DNA from: Oscillospiraceae bacterium
Lineage (GTDB): Bacteria > Bacillota > Clostridia > Oscillospirales > Oscillospiraceae
DNA: 64,000 bases
Assembly: GCA_017449185.1 (NCBI GenBank)
Contig: JAFSJZ010000037.1
Location: 1 to 64,000 of the forward strand
Reading direction: 5' to 3'
Below are positions 34,468 to 43,447 of this stretch, in pieces; within the stretch, counting starts at the first letter, position 1, and each line of letters opens with the position of its first letter. A model generated the notes under the pieces. It saw only the letters and a program-made list of their open reading frames with translations, ran no database searches and was not told the origin of the DNA. A program made the position numbers and the translations under genes.

Positions 34468-36483
34468 ATGCACTGCACAAGAAAAGTCCTGGACGACCTG
34501 ATCTGGGTTGGCGCCGACGACCGGCGTCTGAGCTGCTTTGAGGGCGTCTACAGCGTTCCCGACGGCGTTTCCTACAACTCCTTTTTAATGCTCGATGAAA
34601 AGACCGTGCTGTTCGACACCGTGGACAAGGCGGTCTATCAGGTGTTCTTTGAAAACGTGGAATACGCGCTCGGCGGCAGAGCGCTCGACTATCTCGTTAT
34701 CTCCCACATGGAGCCGGACCACGCTTATACCATCGGCGACCTGATCGTGCGCTACCCCAAGGTCAAGATCATCTGCAACGCCAAGATCCAGACCATGCTG
34801 GGACAATTCTTCTCTTTCGATCTGACCGACCGCGTCATGCTGGTCAAGGAGGGCGACACCTTCTCCGCCGGCCGCCATGTGCTGACCTTCGTCAACGCGC
34901 CGATGGTGCACTGGCCGGAGGTCATGATGACCTACGACACGACCGACGGCATCCTCTTCTCCGCCGACGCCTTCGGCCTGTTCGGCGCGCTCAACGGCCG
35001 GATCTTCGCCGATGAGACCGACTTCTTCACCGAGCATCTCGACGAGGCCCGGCGCTATTACACCAACATCGTCGGCAAGTACGGCCCGCAGGTGCAGGCC
35101 GTGCTGAAAAAGGCCGCAAAGCTGGACATCAAGTACGTCTGCCCGCTGCACGGCTTCGTCTGGCGCAGCCACTTCGGCGATTTTCTCGAGAAATACCTCC
35201 AGTGGAGCAGCTACACGCCCGAGGAGAAGAGCGTGCTGATCGCCTATGCCTCCGTTTACGGCCACACGGAGAACGCCGCGAACATCCTCGCCGCCAAACT
35301 CGCCGAGAAGGGCGTGCGCGTGCGCATGCACGACAGCTCCGTCATCCCGGCCAGCAATATCGTCTCCGACGCTTTCCGCTGCAGCCATCTCGTCTTTGCC
35401 GCCACGACCTATAACGCCGGCGTGTTCGTAACGATGGAGAATCTGCTGCACGACATCGCGGCGCACAATCTTCAGAACCGCAAGATTGCCCTCATTGAGA
35501 ACGGCTCCTGGGCGCCGATGAGCGGCAAGGCCATGCGCGAGATCCTCGACGGGCTGAAGAAGATCGAGTACATCGGCGAGGGCGTCACGCTCAAATCCGC
35601 GCTCGCCGCGGGCCAGGACGCGGAGCTCGAGGCTCTGGCCGAGGCGCTGGCGGCGGACATCCTGCCCCCGCCCGCCGAAACGCCCGCTCCCGCTGCCGCC
35701 GCTGCTCCGGCCCCGCTGAGCCCGGACGCGGTCGACACGAAGGCCTTCAACAAGTTCAGCTACGGCGTCGAGGTGCTGACCACGCGCGTGGACGGCAAGG
35801 ATTACGGCTGCATCATCAATACCGCCGGCCAGGTCGCCGCGGGCGACGTGAAGAAGATCACGATCTCGGTCATCAAAAAGAACAACACCTGCGACATGGT
35901 CATGAAGGCGGGCAAGTTCAACATCTCGATCCTCACCGAGGACGCGCCCTATTCCGTGTTCCAGCACTTCGGCTTCCAGAGCGGGCGCGACGTCGACAAG
36001 TTCGCGAATGTGCCGTACGACGACCGCATGCAGAACGGCATTCGCTACTTCCCGCTCTATACGAATGCGGTTCTCTCCTGCGAGGTGATCGAGCACTACG
36101 ACCTCGAGACGCAGATGCTCTACATCGCCAACGTCGTCGAGGCGAAGGTGCTCTCCAACGCGCCGAGCTGCACCTACGGCTACTACCACGCGCACATCAA
36201 GCCCAAGAAGAACCCCGCGCCCGAGCAGAAGGAGTGCTGGGTCTGCAAGGTCTGCGGCTATGTGCACGAGGGACCGGAGATGCCCGACGATTTCAGCTGC
36301 CCGCTGTGCAAGCACGGCAAAGAGGACTTCGAGCACGTCGTTCCCGACGCCACGCCCAAGCAGAAGGGCTACGTCTGCAAGATTTGCGGCCACTTCGAGC
36401 CCTGCGAGGGCGAGCTGCCGGCGGACTATACCTGCCCGCTGTGCAAGCACACGCGCGAGGACTTCGAACCCGCGGAGCAGTAA
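34468..36483 (+). CDS. Flavodiiron protein fused to flavin reductase and two rubredoxin domains
   Basis: Reduces oxygen to water or NO to N2O in the cytoplasm. 671 residues, five domains. A metallo-beta-lactamase diiron domain (1-250) has HMEPDH (His80, Glu82, Asp84, His85), His148, Asp167 and His228. Flavodoxin (about 253-395) has YASVYGHTENAA. An Ala/Pro linker (about 400-430) leads to a flavin-reductase domain (about 435-590), rubredoxin 1 (about 598-635, [10 protein letters not shown] and CPLCKHGKEDF) and rubredoxin 2 (about 642-671, CKICGHFEPC and CPLCKHTREDF). The chain could carry electrons from NAD(P)H to the diiron site. GGAGGGCATGCC precedes the ATG. Confidence 0.93.
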   Translation: MHCTRKVLDDLIWVGADDRRLSCFEGVYSVPDGVSYNSFLMLDEKTVLFDTVDKAVYQVFFENVEYALGGRALDYLVISHMEPDHAYTIGDLIVRYPKVKIICNAKIQTMLGQFFSFDLTDRVMLVKEGDTFSAGRHVLTFVNAPMVHWPEVMMTYDTTDGILFSADAFGLFGALNGRIFADETDFFTEHLDEARRYYTNIVGKYGPQVQAVLKKAAKLDIKYVCPLHGFVWRSHFGDFLEKYLQWSSYTPEEKSVLIAYASVYGHTENAANILAAKLAEKGVRVRMHDSSVIPASNIVSDAFRCSHLVFAATTYNAGVFVTMENLLHDIAAHNLQNRKIALIENGSWAPMSGKAMREILDGLKKIEYIGEGVTLKSALAAGQDAELEALAEALAADILPPPAETPAPAAAAAPAPLSPDAVDTKAFNKFSYGVEVLTTRVDGKDYGCIINTAGQVAAGDVKKITISVIKKNNTCDMVMKAGKFNISILTEDAPYSVFQHFGFQSGRDVDKFANVPYDDRMQNGIRYFPLYTNAVLSCEVIEHYDLETQMLYIANVVEAKVLSNAPSCTYGYYHAHIKPKKNPAPEQKECWVCKVCGYVHEGPEMPDDFSCPLCKHGKEDFEHVVPDATPKQKGYVCKICGHFEPCEGELPADYTCPLCKHTREDFEPAEQ

Positions 36484-36498
36484 CTTCATCCATTCCCC

Positions 36499-36532
36499 AA
36501 GCAGGGCGGCGTTCATCACCGCCCTGCTTTTT
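36499..36532 (+). terminator. Terminator of the flavodiiron protein gene
   Basis: AGCAGGGCGG...CCGCCCTGCT followed by TTTTT. Confidence 0.88.
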
Positions 36533-36587
36533 ACACTTTCTTTCCTGTGTATGGAAAGGAAGGACATTTTTGTATATTACGACGGAT

Positions 36588-36674
36588 TTGACAAGCATTT
36601 AACGGGCTTGTCAGAAACTTGTCTATGATTTTTGACGGTTTTTCGTTCCAAAAGCATAGACATGAGCTGACAAA
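36588..36674 (+). promoter_or_regulatory. Overlapping inverted repeats in the rnf upstream region
   Basis: TGACAAGC (36589-36596) pairs with GCTTGTCA (36606-36613). The same segment, TTGTCAG (36608-36614), also pairs with CTGACAA (36667-36673), and inside that GTCTATG (36621-36627) pairs with CATAGAC (36655-36661). The two folds exclude each other. No clear terminator or classical promoter is resolved here, so this may be an RNA switch or a set of operator half-sites. Confidence 0.45.
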
Positions 36675-36719
36675 ATATGATAAAATAACTCAGTCATAAC
36701 ATTGAGAGGTGAAGCGTAT

Positions 36720-38072
36720 ATGATCCACACTTTCAAGCGCGGCGTGCACCCTAACTATATGAAAGCACCCGAGATCCCGATCTCGGTGGTCGCGCCGCCG
36801 CCTCAGGTGATCATCCCCATGGCCCAGCATATCGGCGCTCCGGACAAGCCGATCGTCAAGGTCGGCGACTACGTGAAGATGGGACAGAAGATCGGCGAGA
36901 ACCCCGCGCCCGTCTCCGCGCCCGTCCACGCGTCCGTCTCCGGGAAGGTCGTGGCGGTCGAGCCGAGGCCCCATCCCCTGGGCGATATGATCATGTCTGT
37001 CGTGATCGAGAACGATTACAAGGACACTCCCTGCGAAGATCTCGCACCGCTCACCGAAGAACAGCTGAAAGACCCCGAGGCGATCCTCGCGCGCATCCGC
37101 GAGGCCGGCGTCGTCGGCATGGGCGGCGCAATGTTTCCGACCGCGTTTAAGATCCGCGGCGGCATCGGCAAGGTCGACAAGCTGATCATCAACGGTGCGG
37201 AGTGCGAGCCCTACCTCAACGGCGACCATCTGACGATGCTCAATTTCCCCGAGCAGCTCTTAAAGGGCATCGAGCTCGTCCGCATCGCCAGCGGCCTCGA
37301 CAAAGTCTATTACGGCATCGAGGTCAACAAGAAGGACGCGATCGAGCTGCTCAACTCCCTCCATCCGGAGAAGTACGGCATCGAGATCGTACCCGAGAAG
37401 GTCAAGTACCCGCAGGGTGCCGAGAAGATGCAGGTCAAGGCCGTGACGGGCAGAGAAGTCAAGCCCGGCGGCATCCCTTCCGGCGTCGGAGCGAACGTGG
37501 TCTCCACCCGCACATGCTACGCGATCTATCAGGCCTGCTACGAGGGCAAGCCCGTGATCGAGCGCATCGTGACCGTGGCCGGCAGCGCGATGAACAAGAC
37601 CTCCAACGCGCTCACGCGCGTCGGCACGCCGCTTGGATATCTGGCCGAGCAGTGCGGCGGTTTTGCCGTCACGCCGCGCAAGATCGTCCTCGGCGGCCCG
37701 ATGATGGGTATCTGCGCCACGAGCTTTGAAGCCCCGACCATCAAGGGCACCTCGGGCGTCCTCTTCTTCACCGAGAAAGAGGACAAGACCGTCGAGGATC
37801 CCCACTGCATCCGCTGCGGCAAGTGCATCACGGTCTGCCCGATGAATCTCGAGCCGGTGTTCATGTACATGTATTACTCCAAGGGCGACTATGAAATGAT
37901 GGAGAAGTACCACATCACGGACTGCTTTGAGTGCGGCTCCTGCTCGTTCAACTGCCCGGCGAGAATGCCGCTGACCCACGCGTTCAAGACGGCAAAGCTC
38001 ATGTTCCAGGCAAAGGCCGCCAAAGAAAAGGCTGCGGCGGAGGCTGCCGCGGCGAAGGAGGCGAAGGCGTAA
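36720..38072 (+). CDS. rnfC: Rnf complex subunit C
   Basis: NADH-binding peripheral subunit of the ferredoxin:NAD+ oxidoreductase that pumps Na+ or H+. 450 residues. An N-terminal barrel/biotinyl-like region (about 30-90) is followed by the Complex-I 51-kDa-like domain with GMGGAMFPTAFKI (about 135-147) and NGAECEPYLNGD. Two 4Fe-4S motifs follow, CIRCGKCITVCPMN (about 365) and CFECGSCSFNCPARMP (about 403), and an Ala/Lys-rich tail. ATG 36720 has GAGAGGTGA upstream. First gene of rnfCDGEAB. Confidence 0.96.
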   Translation: MIHTFKRGVHPNYMKAPEIPISVVAPPPQVIIPMAQHIGAPDKPIVKVGDYVKMGQKIGENPAPVSAPVHASVSGKVVAVEPRPHPLGDMIMSVVIENDYKDTPCEDLAPLTEEQLKDPEAILARIREAGVVGMGGAMFPTAFKIRGGIGKVDKLIINGAECEPYLNGDHLTMLNFPEQLLKGIELVRIASGLDKVYYGIEVNKKDAIELLNSLHPEKYGIEIVPEKVKYPQGAEKMQVKAVTGREVKPGGIPSGVGANVVSTRTCYAIYQACYEGKPVIERIVTVAGSAMNKTSNALTRVGTPLGYLAEQCGGFAVTPRKIVLGGPMMGICATSFEAPTIKGTSGVLFFTEKEDKTVEDPHCIRCGKCITVCPMNLEPVFMYMYYSKGDYEMMEKYHITDCFECGSCSFNCPARMPLTHAFKTAKLMFQAKAAKEKAAAEAAAAKEAKA

Positions 38073-39095
38073 ATGGAAAAACAGGAAAGGATTGTCCTTG
38101 ACGTAGCGTATCAGCCGCAAGTCCGGACCAATATGGACACGCGGCGCATCATGCTCAACGTCATGCTGGCGCTGCTGCCTACGCTGATCGCGGCCGCCTA
38201 TGAGTTCGGCTTCAAGCCGGTGCTCATGGTCGCGGTGTCGATGGCCTCGGCCGTGTTCTATGAATGGGGCTACCGCAGGCTTACCAAGAAAGAGCCTTCG
38301 ATCTTCGATTTCTCCGCGTGCCTGACCGGCATGCTCGTGGCGATCACGCTGCCCACGTCGGCCCCCTGGTGGCTGCCGCTGATCGGCAACTTCTTCGCGA
38401 TCGTGATCGTCAAGCAGCTTTACGGCGGCCTGGGCAAGAACTTCGTCAACCCGGCTCTGGCCTCCCGCGCATTCCTGATCGCCTCCTACGCCGGGATCAT
38501 GACCAACTTTGCGCCTGCCCGTGCGATGGGCGTCGACGCGCTGTCGATGGCCACGCCGATGAGTTACCTCTACTCCGGTCAGCCGATGCCCGCGTATTAC
38601 AGCTACAGCAACATGTTCTTCGGCATCATGCCCGGCTGCTTCGGCGAGGCCTGCAAGGCGGCGCTCCTGTGCGGCGGCTTGTATCTTATCATCCGCAAGA
38701 TCATCTCCTGGCGCATCCCGGTGAGCTTCATCGGTACGGTTGCCGTGCTGACGCTCATTTTCGGCCACGAGGGCTATGACCGCGTCTCCTGGATGATTTA
38801 CAACCTGCTCTCCGGCGGTCTGTTCGTGGCGGCCTTCTTCATGGCCACCGACTATGCCACCAGCCCGGTCACGCTGCCCGGCCAGCTGCTCTTCGGCGCG
38901 GGCTGCGGCGCGATCACGGTGCTGATCCGCTACTTCGGCAGCTACCCCGAAGGCGTGACCTACGCGATCCTGATCATGAACATCTGCGTCTGGGCCATCG
39001 ATAAGGGCTTCCGCCGTCACCAGTTCGGCGTCAGCAAAGAAGATATCGCCGCGCAGAAGGCGGCCGCCAAAGCGGCAAAGGAGGCGGCGAAATGA
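38073..39095 (+). CDS. rnfD: Rnf complex subunit D
   Basis: Integral membrane subunit carrying covalent FMN. 340 residues with about nine membrane segments. DALSMATPMS near 160 corresponds to the S-G-A-T flavinylation site (Thr expected to bear the FMN phosphate), here with Met in place of Gly. KNFVNPALASRAF and TDYATSPVTLPGQL are family signatures. It begins directly after the rnfC stop and overlaps rnfG by 4 bases. Confidence 0.95.
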   Translation: MEKQERIVLDVAYQPQVRTNMDTRRIMLNVMLALLPTLIAAAYEFGFKPVLMVAVSMASAVFYEWGYRRLTKKEPSIFDFSACLTGMLVAITLPTSAPWWLPLIGNFFAIVIVKQLYGGLGKNFVNPALASRAFLIASYAGIMTNFAPARAMGVDALSMATPMSYLYSGQPMPAYYSYSNMFFGIMPGCFGEACKAALLCGGLYLIIRKIISWRIPVSFIGTVAVLTLIFGHEGYDRVSWMIYNLLSGGLFVAAFFMATDYATSPVTLPGQLLFGAGCGAITVLIRYFGSYPEGVTYAILIMNICVWAIDKGFRRHQFGVSKEDIAAQKAAAKAAKEAAK

Positions 39096-39631
39096 ATAAG
39101 ATCTTCAAACTCACCGTCGTCCTTTTCCTGATCTGCGCGATCGTCGCCGCCGTCCTCGGCGAAGTCAACGCCGTCACGATCGGCCCGATCACGACCCGCC
39201 AGAAGGAAAAGACCGAATCGGCCTATAAGGCCGTCCTTCCGGAAGGCGACTCCTTCACGGAAATCGAACCCTCCGCTTACGCCGCCTACAAGTCCACGAT
39301 CGACAAGATCAGCGCCGCCGACAACGGCGCGGGCCACGTCGTCGAGACGACCTTCTCCGGCGCGCAGGGCTCGATCACGATGGCTGTCGGCGTCGACAGC
39401 GACGGCAAGTGCGCCGGCATCTCGATCATCAAGCATTCCGAGACGTCCGGTCTGGGCGAAGTCGCGGCCAGCGCTTCCGAGCGCGGCGTGAACTTCAGAA
39501 GCTCCTTCATCGGTAAGGACGAGTCGATTACCATCCAGGACATCGATGCCATCACCGGCGCGACGATCACCTCCAAGGCGGTCACCGGCGCGGTATCCAC
39601 CGCGATCCAGGCCGTCAAGGCTTTGGGCTGA
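39092..39631 (+). CDS. rnfG: Rnf complex subunit G
   Basis: Membrane-anchored flavoprotein subunit. 179 residues. N-terminal membrane segment (about 5-24), then an extracytoplasmic domain ending with the flavinylation motif DAITGATITSKAV (about 151-163, Thr modified by the flavin transferase ApbE in characterised systems). KHSETSGLGEVA near 112 is also characteristic. No apbE is in this window. The 4-base overlap with rnfD indicates coupling. Confidence 0.95.
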   Translation: MNKIFKLTVVLFLICAIVAAVLGEVNAVTIGPITTRQKEKTESAYKAVLPEGDSFTEIEPSAYAAYKSTIDKISAADNGAGHVVETTFSGAQGSITMAVGVDSDGKCAGISIIKHSETSGLGEVAASASERGVNFRSSFIGKDESITIQDIDAITGATITSKAVTGAVSTAIQAVKALG

Positions 39632-39644
39632 AGGAGGGCATATA

Positions 39645-40346
39645 ATGAATATCAAGAATCAATTCAAGGAAGGCCTGATCACCAATAACCCCGTCCTTGT
39701 CCAGCAGATCGGCATGTGCGCCACGATGGCGATCACGACCTCGCTGTTCAACGGCTTGGGCATGGGCCTGTCCGTCCTCATCATTTTGACCTGCTGCAAC
39801 GTCGTCGTTTCGATGATCCGCAAGATCATTCCCGAGGAGATCCGCCTGGCGATCTTCGTCGTGGTCATCGCGGGCTTCGTCACGATCGTCGATCTGCTGC
39901 TGCAGGCCTTCATCCCCGCACTGTCCGAGGCGCTGGGCGTCTTCATCCCGCTGATCGTCGTCAACTGCATCATCATCGGCCGTGCGGAGGCTTTCTGCCA
40001 GAAGAACACCGTCGCCGCCTCGTTCTTTGACGGCATCTTCCAGGGACTGGGCTACACGCTCGTGCTGCTGGCCATGTCCATCGTGCGCGAGCTGCTCGGC
40101 AAGGGCACCTTCGGCGGCGGCCTGATCGACGTCTCCAACGGCTTCCATCTGACGATGGACGGCTCGGGCGCCGGCATCACGATCTTTTCCGGCGAGTACG
40201 GTGCGAAGGTGCTGACGATGCCCTTCGGCGGCTTCCTGACGCTCGGCGTGCTGATCGCGCTGATGCAGTACGCGCTGAAGAAATCGGCCAAAAAGAAAGA
40301 GCTCGCCGCCAGAGCGGCGGAGGAAGAAAAGGAGGTTGAAGAATAA
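39645..40346 (+). CDS. rnfE: Rnf complex subunit E
   Basis: Integral membrane subunit of 233 residues with six membrane segments. RnfE and RnfA are paralogues that together bind an intramembrane iron centre through a conserved Cys in each (LTCCNVVVS here). ATG 39645 is preferred over longer frames because AAGGAGGG lies just before it. The charged C-terminal tail (KKSAKKKEL) is cytoplasmic. Its stop overlaps the rnfA ATG by one base. Confidence 0.94.
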   Translation: MNIKNQFKEGLITNNPVLVQQIGMCATMAITTSLFNGLGMGLSVLIILTCCNVVVSMIRKIIPEEIRLAIFVVVIAGFVTIVDLLLQAFIPALSEALGVFIPLIVVNCIIIGRAEAFCQKNTVAASFFDGIFQGLGYTLVLLAMSIVRELLGKGTFGGGLIDVSNGFHLTMDGSGAGITIFSGEYGAKVLTMPFGGFLTLGVLIALMQYALKKSAKKKELAARAAEEEKEVEE

Positions 40347-40930
40347 TGCTGTTCAATATCATCTCCATTTCGCTGGGTGCGATCCTGATCAACAACTTTA
40401 TCTTCTCTCAGTTCCTCGGCTGCTGTCCCTTCCTTGGCTGCTCCAATAAGGTCGACACCGCTTTCGGCATGGGCGTTGCGGTCATTTTCGTCATGGGTAT
40501 GGCTTCGGCGATCTGCTGGTTGATCGACACCTACATCCTCGTCCCGCTGGGTCTGGCCTTCCTCGAGACGCTGGCCTTTATCCTGATCATCGCGGCGCTG
40601 GTACAGCTTGTCGAGATGTTCCTGAAAAAGTCCGTGCCGTCTCTTTACAGCGCGCTCGGCATCTATCTGCCGCTGATCACCACCAACTGCGCCGTGCTCG
40701 GCGTTGTGCTGCTCAACGTGCAGAACCATTACAACTTCATCGAGTCCGTCGTTTACGGCATTACCGGCGGCATCGGCTTCCTGCTCGCGATCGTTCTCTT
40801 CGCCTCCGTGCGTGAGAGAGTACAGTTCGCCGAGTATCCCGAATGCTTCGAGGGCTTCCCGATCTGCCTCGTCTCCGCCGCTCTTGTCGCGCTCGCCTTC
40901 ATGGGCTTCAGCGGCATGCAGATTTTTTAA
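40346..40930 (+). CDS. rnfA: Rnf complex subunit A
   Basis: Integral membrane subunit of 194 residues with six hydrophobic segments. NNFIFSQFLGCCPFLGCSNK (15-34) and LITTNCAVLG (about 111) are hallmark stretches, the latter with the Cys shared with RnfE. It starts within the rnfE stop codon and lies 12 bases before rnfB. Confidence 0.95.
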   Translation: MLFNIISISLGAILINNFIFSQFLGCCPFLGCSNKVDTAFGMGVAVIFVMGMASAICWLIDTYILVPLGLAFLETLAFILIIAALVQLVEMFLKKSVPSLYSALGIYLPLITTNCAVLGVVLLNVQNHYNFIESVVYGITGGIGFLLAIVLFASVRERVQFAEYPECFEGFPICLVSAALVALAFMGFSGMQIF

Positions 40931-40942
40931 GGAGGAGAGAGA

Positions 40943-41746
40943 ATGAATACGATCCTTCTATCCGTTATCGTCCTCGGCCTGATGGGCGCCGTTTTAGGCG
41001 CGCTGCTGGCCGTCGCCTCCAAGGTGTTCCACGTCGAGGTCGACCCCAAGCAGGCTGCTGTCCGTCAGTGTCTTGCCGGCGCCAACTGCGGCGGCTGCGG
41101 ATACCCGGGCTGTGACGGCTATGCCGCCGCCGTGGCCGCGGGCAAGGCTCCGACCAACAAGTGTGTCGCGGGCGGCGCCGAGACGGCCGCTAAGGTCGCC
41201 GAGATCATGGGCGTGACCGCGGGAGCGGACGAGCGCAAATTCGCCTTCGTGCCCTGCTCCGGCTGCGAGGGCCACGCGGAGATGCGCTTCAACTACACCG
41301 GCCCGCAGGACTGCCGCGCCGCCATGCTCTTCGGCGGCAAGAGCAACAAGACCTGTACCTTCGCGTGCATCGGTCTGGGCAACTGCACGCGCGCCTGCAA
41401 GTTCGATGCGATCCATATCGTCGAGGGCATTGCCCAGGTTGACCGCTCAAAGTGCGTCGGCTGCGGAGCCTGCGCGGACGCCTGCCCCAAGAGCATCATC
41501 AAGCTCCTGCCAGCAAGCCAGCGCGTGATGCCCGCCTGCTCAAACAAGGACAAGGGCGGCAAGGTCATGAAGATGTGCGACTACGGCTGCATAGGCTGCA
41601 TGAAGTGCCAGCGTGAATGCCCGGCCGACGCCATTACGGTCGTCGACAATCTGGCCGTCGTGGATAACGATAAATGCGTCAAATGCGGCCACTGCGTCGA
41701 TATCTGCCCGCGCCAGATTATCCGCTGGTTTGACAAGGCGAAGTAA
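40943..41746 (+). CDS. rnfB: Rnf complex subunit B, ferredoxin-type
   Basis: Electron entry subunit that accepts electrons from reduced ferredoxin. 267 residues. One N-terminal membrane segment (about 3-24), then the cysteine-rich Fes domain CLAGANCGGCGYPGC (about 43-57), and ferredoxin-like clusters CIGLGNCTRACKF, CVGCGACADACPK, CIGCMKCQRECPA and CVKCGHCVDICPR. Last gene of the operon, followed by a terminator. Confidence 0.96.
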   Translation: MNTILLSVIVLGLMGAVLGALLAVASKVFHVEVDPKQAAVRQCLAGANCGGCGYPGCDGYAAAVAAGKAPTNKCVAGGAETAAKVAEIMGVTAGADERKFAFVPCSGCEGHAEMRFNYTGPQDCRAAMLFGGKSNKTCTFACIGLGNCTRACKFDAIHIVEGIAQVDRSKCVGCGACADACPKSIIKLLPASQRVMPACSNKDKGGKVMKMCDYGCIGCMKCQRECPADAITVVDNLAVVDNDKCVKCGHCVDICPRQIIRWFDKAK

Positions 41747-41769
41747 GAGCGCACGAAAAACAAATCATA

Positions 41770-41804
41770 AAAACGGTCTGAGTTTTCAGACCGTTTTATT
41801 TTTT
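41770..41804 (+). terminator. Terminator of the rnf operon
   Basis: AAACGGTCTGA-GTT-TTCAGACCGTTTTATTTTTT. Confidence 0.9.
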
Positions 41805-41844
41805 CCCCTGGCGCGGGGCATCCTAATGATCGGAGGCGATCGGG

Positions 41845-42486
41845 ATGGATGAAATCAGCGGAATCAAAGAAAACGGCGCCGCGGCCGTCGGGGGCATCCA
41901 CTGCCTGACGATCATCGGCCAGATCGAGGGGCATCAGCTCCTCGGCGAAGATGTGAAAACGACGAAATATGAGCATATACTGCCGATGCTCGCCGCAATC
42001 GAAGAAACAGAGGACGTCGGCGCTTTGCTGATCCTGCTCAACACGATGGGCGGGGACGTGGAGGCGGGGCTTGCAATCGCGGAGCTGATCGCGGGGATGA
42101 AAAAGCCAAGCTGCTCGCTTGTGCTCGGCGGCGGACACTCGATCGGCGTGCCGCTGGCGGCGGCCGCACGGCGCAGCTTTATCGCGCCCTCGGCGGCCAT
42201 GACGATCCATCCGGTGCGGCTCAACGGCGTGGTGATCGGCGTGCCGCAGACCTATAACTATTTCGCGCGCATCCAGGAGCGGATCGTGCGTTTCGTCACG
42301 ACGCATTCACGCTGCACGAGAGAGGAGTATCTGCGCCTGATGACGAACACCGACGAGCTGGCCAACGACGTGGGCAGCGTGATCTACGGCGAAGAGGCGG
42401 TGGAAAAAGGATTGATCGACTCCATCGGAACGCTCTCCGATGCGCTCGATTACCTTCATGGGGAGATCAGAAAAAACGGAACGTAA
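41845..42486 (+). CDS. tepA: ClpP-fold serine protease, TepA-like
   Basis: 213 residues. Catalytic Ser in LGGGHSIGVPLAAAA (about 92-106) and His in TIHPVRLNG (about 118-126); LLNTMGGDVEAGLAIAELI is the ClpP oligomer-handle region. It resembles Bacillus TepA (YmfB), a cytoplasmic protease linked to spore small acid-soluble protein turnover and once to translocation. As in Bacillus, it lies close to the FtsK/SpoIIIE gene, here with uppP between them. It could also be called an unassigned S14 peptidase. Confidence 0.85.
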   Translation: MDEISGIKENGAAAVGGIHCLTIIGQIEGHQLLGEDVKTTKYEHILPMLAAIEETEDVGALLILLNTMGGDVEAGLAIAELIAGMKKPSCSLVLGGGHSIGVPLAAAARRSFIAPSAAMTIHPVRLNGVVIGVPQTYNYFARIQERIVRFVTTHSRCTREEYLRLMTNTDELANDVGSVIYGEEAVEKGLIDSIGTLSDALDYLHGEIRKNGT

Positions 42487-42515
42487 AAAAGGTTTACGTA
42501 ATATCCTTTTAGGCC

Positions 42516-42544
42516 TTGTTTTATAAGGAAAAATGTGATAAAAT
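42516..42544 (+). promoter_or_regulatory. uppP promoter
   Basis: TTGTTT (42516-42521), 17 bases, TAAAAT (42539-42544). Confidence 0.6.
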
Positions 42545-42579
42545 AACCAAGTTAAAACAAAGATGGGGGATTTGAAAAG

Positions 42580-43413
42580 ATGTCTGTTCTCAACGCGATC
42601 ATACTCGGCCTGATCCAGGGGATCGCCGAGTTTCTGCCCATTTCCTCGTCGGGGCATCTTTCTATCCTGAATAACCTTTTCAAAATGACCACGACGGAGG
42701 ACGGGCATCTGTTTTTTGACGTGCTGCTCCATCTCGGCACGCTGTTTTCGGTGTGCGTCGTCTACTGGCAGGACATCGTGCAGATGTTTTATGAAGTGCT
42801 CGGCTTTGTCAACGTCGGGCCCCTGGCGGGGGAGCGCAGAGCACATTACCCCGCGGCACGGCTCTTTCTGATGATCGTGGTCGGCACCCTGCCGCTATTT
42901 CTCATTCTGCCGATAAACGACATGATGGAGGGCTTATACTACAAGAGCATCTTCATCGGTGTGATGCTGGTCCTCACAGGCTGCATCCTGTACATATCCG
43001 ACAAAATGAAGCAGGGCGGCAAAACGGAGAAAAACATGGGCGTTCTTGACGCCGTGATCATCGGCCTGTGTCAGGCCGTGGCTACGATCCCCGGTTTGTC
43101 CCGCTCGGGTATCACGATCACCGCCGGCTTGGCAACGGGGCTGCGGCGCGACTTTGCCGTCAAGTTTTCGTTCCTGCTCTCTCTTCCTGCCGTGCTTGGC
43201 GCGAATATCCTCGCCTTTGCCAAGGCAATCAAAAGCGGCGTCGACTGGTCCTGTCTGCCGGCCTATCTGGTCGGAACGGTCGTGGCGATCCTCTCGGGCA
43301 TCGCGTCGATCAGCCTGCTCAAACGCATCGCACAGAAAGGGAAATTCGGCGGCTTTGCCTATTATTGCTGGGTTGTCGGTGTGCTGAGCATCATTCTCAC
43401 GGTTATTTTCTGA
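42580..43413 (+). CDS. uppP: Undecaprenyl-diphosphatase (BacA type)
   Basis: Membrane phosphatase recycling undecaprenyl-PP to undecaprenyl-P for wall synthesis; also confers bacitracin tolerance. 277 residues, about seven membrane segments plus re-entrant loops. Family signatures: GLIQGIAEFLPISSSGHL (10-27, active-site Glu and Ser) and IPGLSRSGITITAGLATGL (about 169-187). GGGGGATTTG precedes the ATG. It lies between tepA and ftsK, 34 bases before the latter. A separate PAP2 phosphatase at 48696 could act in the same recycling step. Confidence 0.95.
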   Translation: MSVLNAIILGLIQGIAEFLPISSSGHLSILNNLFKMTTTEDGHLFFDVLLHLGTLFSVCVVYWQDIVQMFYEVLGFVNVGPLAGERRAHYPAARLFLMIVVGTLPLFLILPINDMMEGLYYKSIFIGVMLVLTGCILYISDKMKQGGKTEKNMGVLDAVIIGLCQAVATIPGLSRSGITITAGLATGLRRDFAVKFSFLLSLPAVLGANILAFAKAIKSGVDWSCLPAYLVGTVVAILSGIASISLLKRIAQKGKFGGFAYYCWVVGVLSIILTVIF

Positions 43414-43447
43414 ACAGCAGCGTTTTTTCACACGAAAGGATTTTGTT

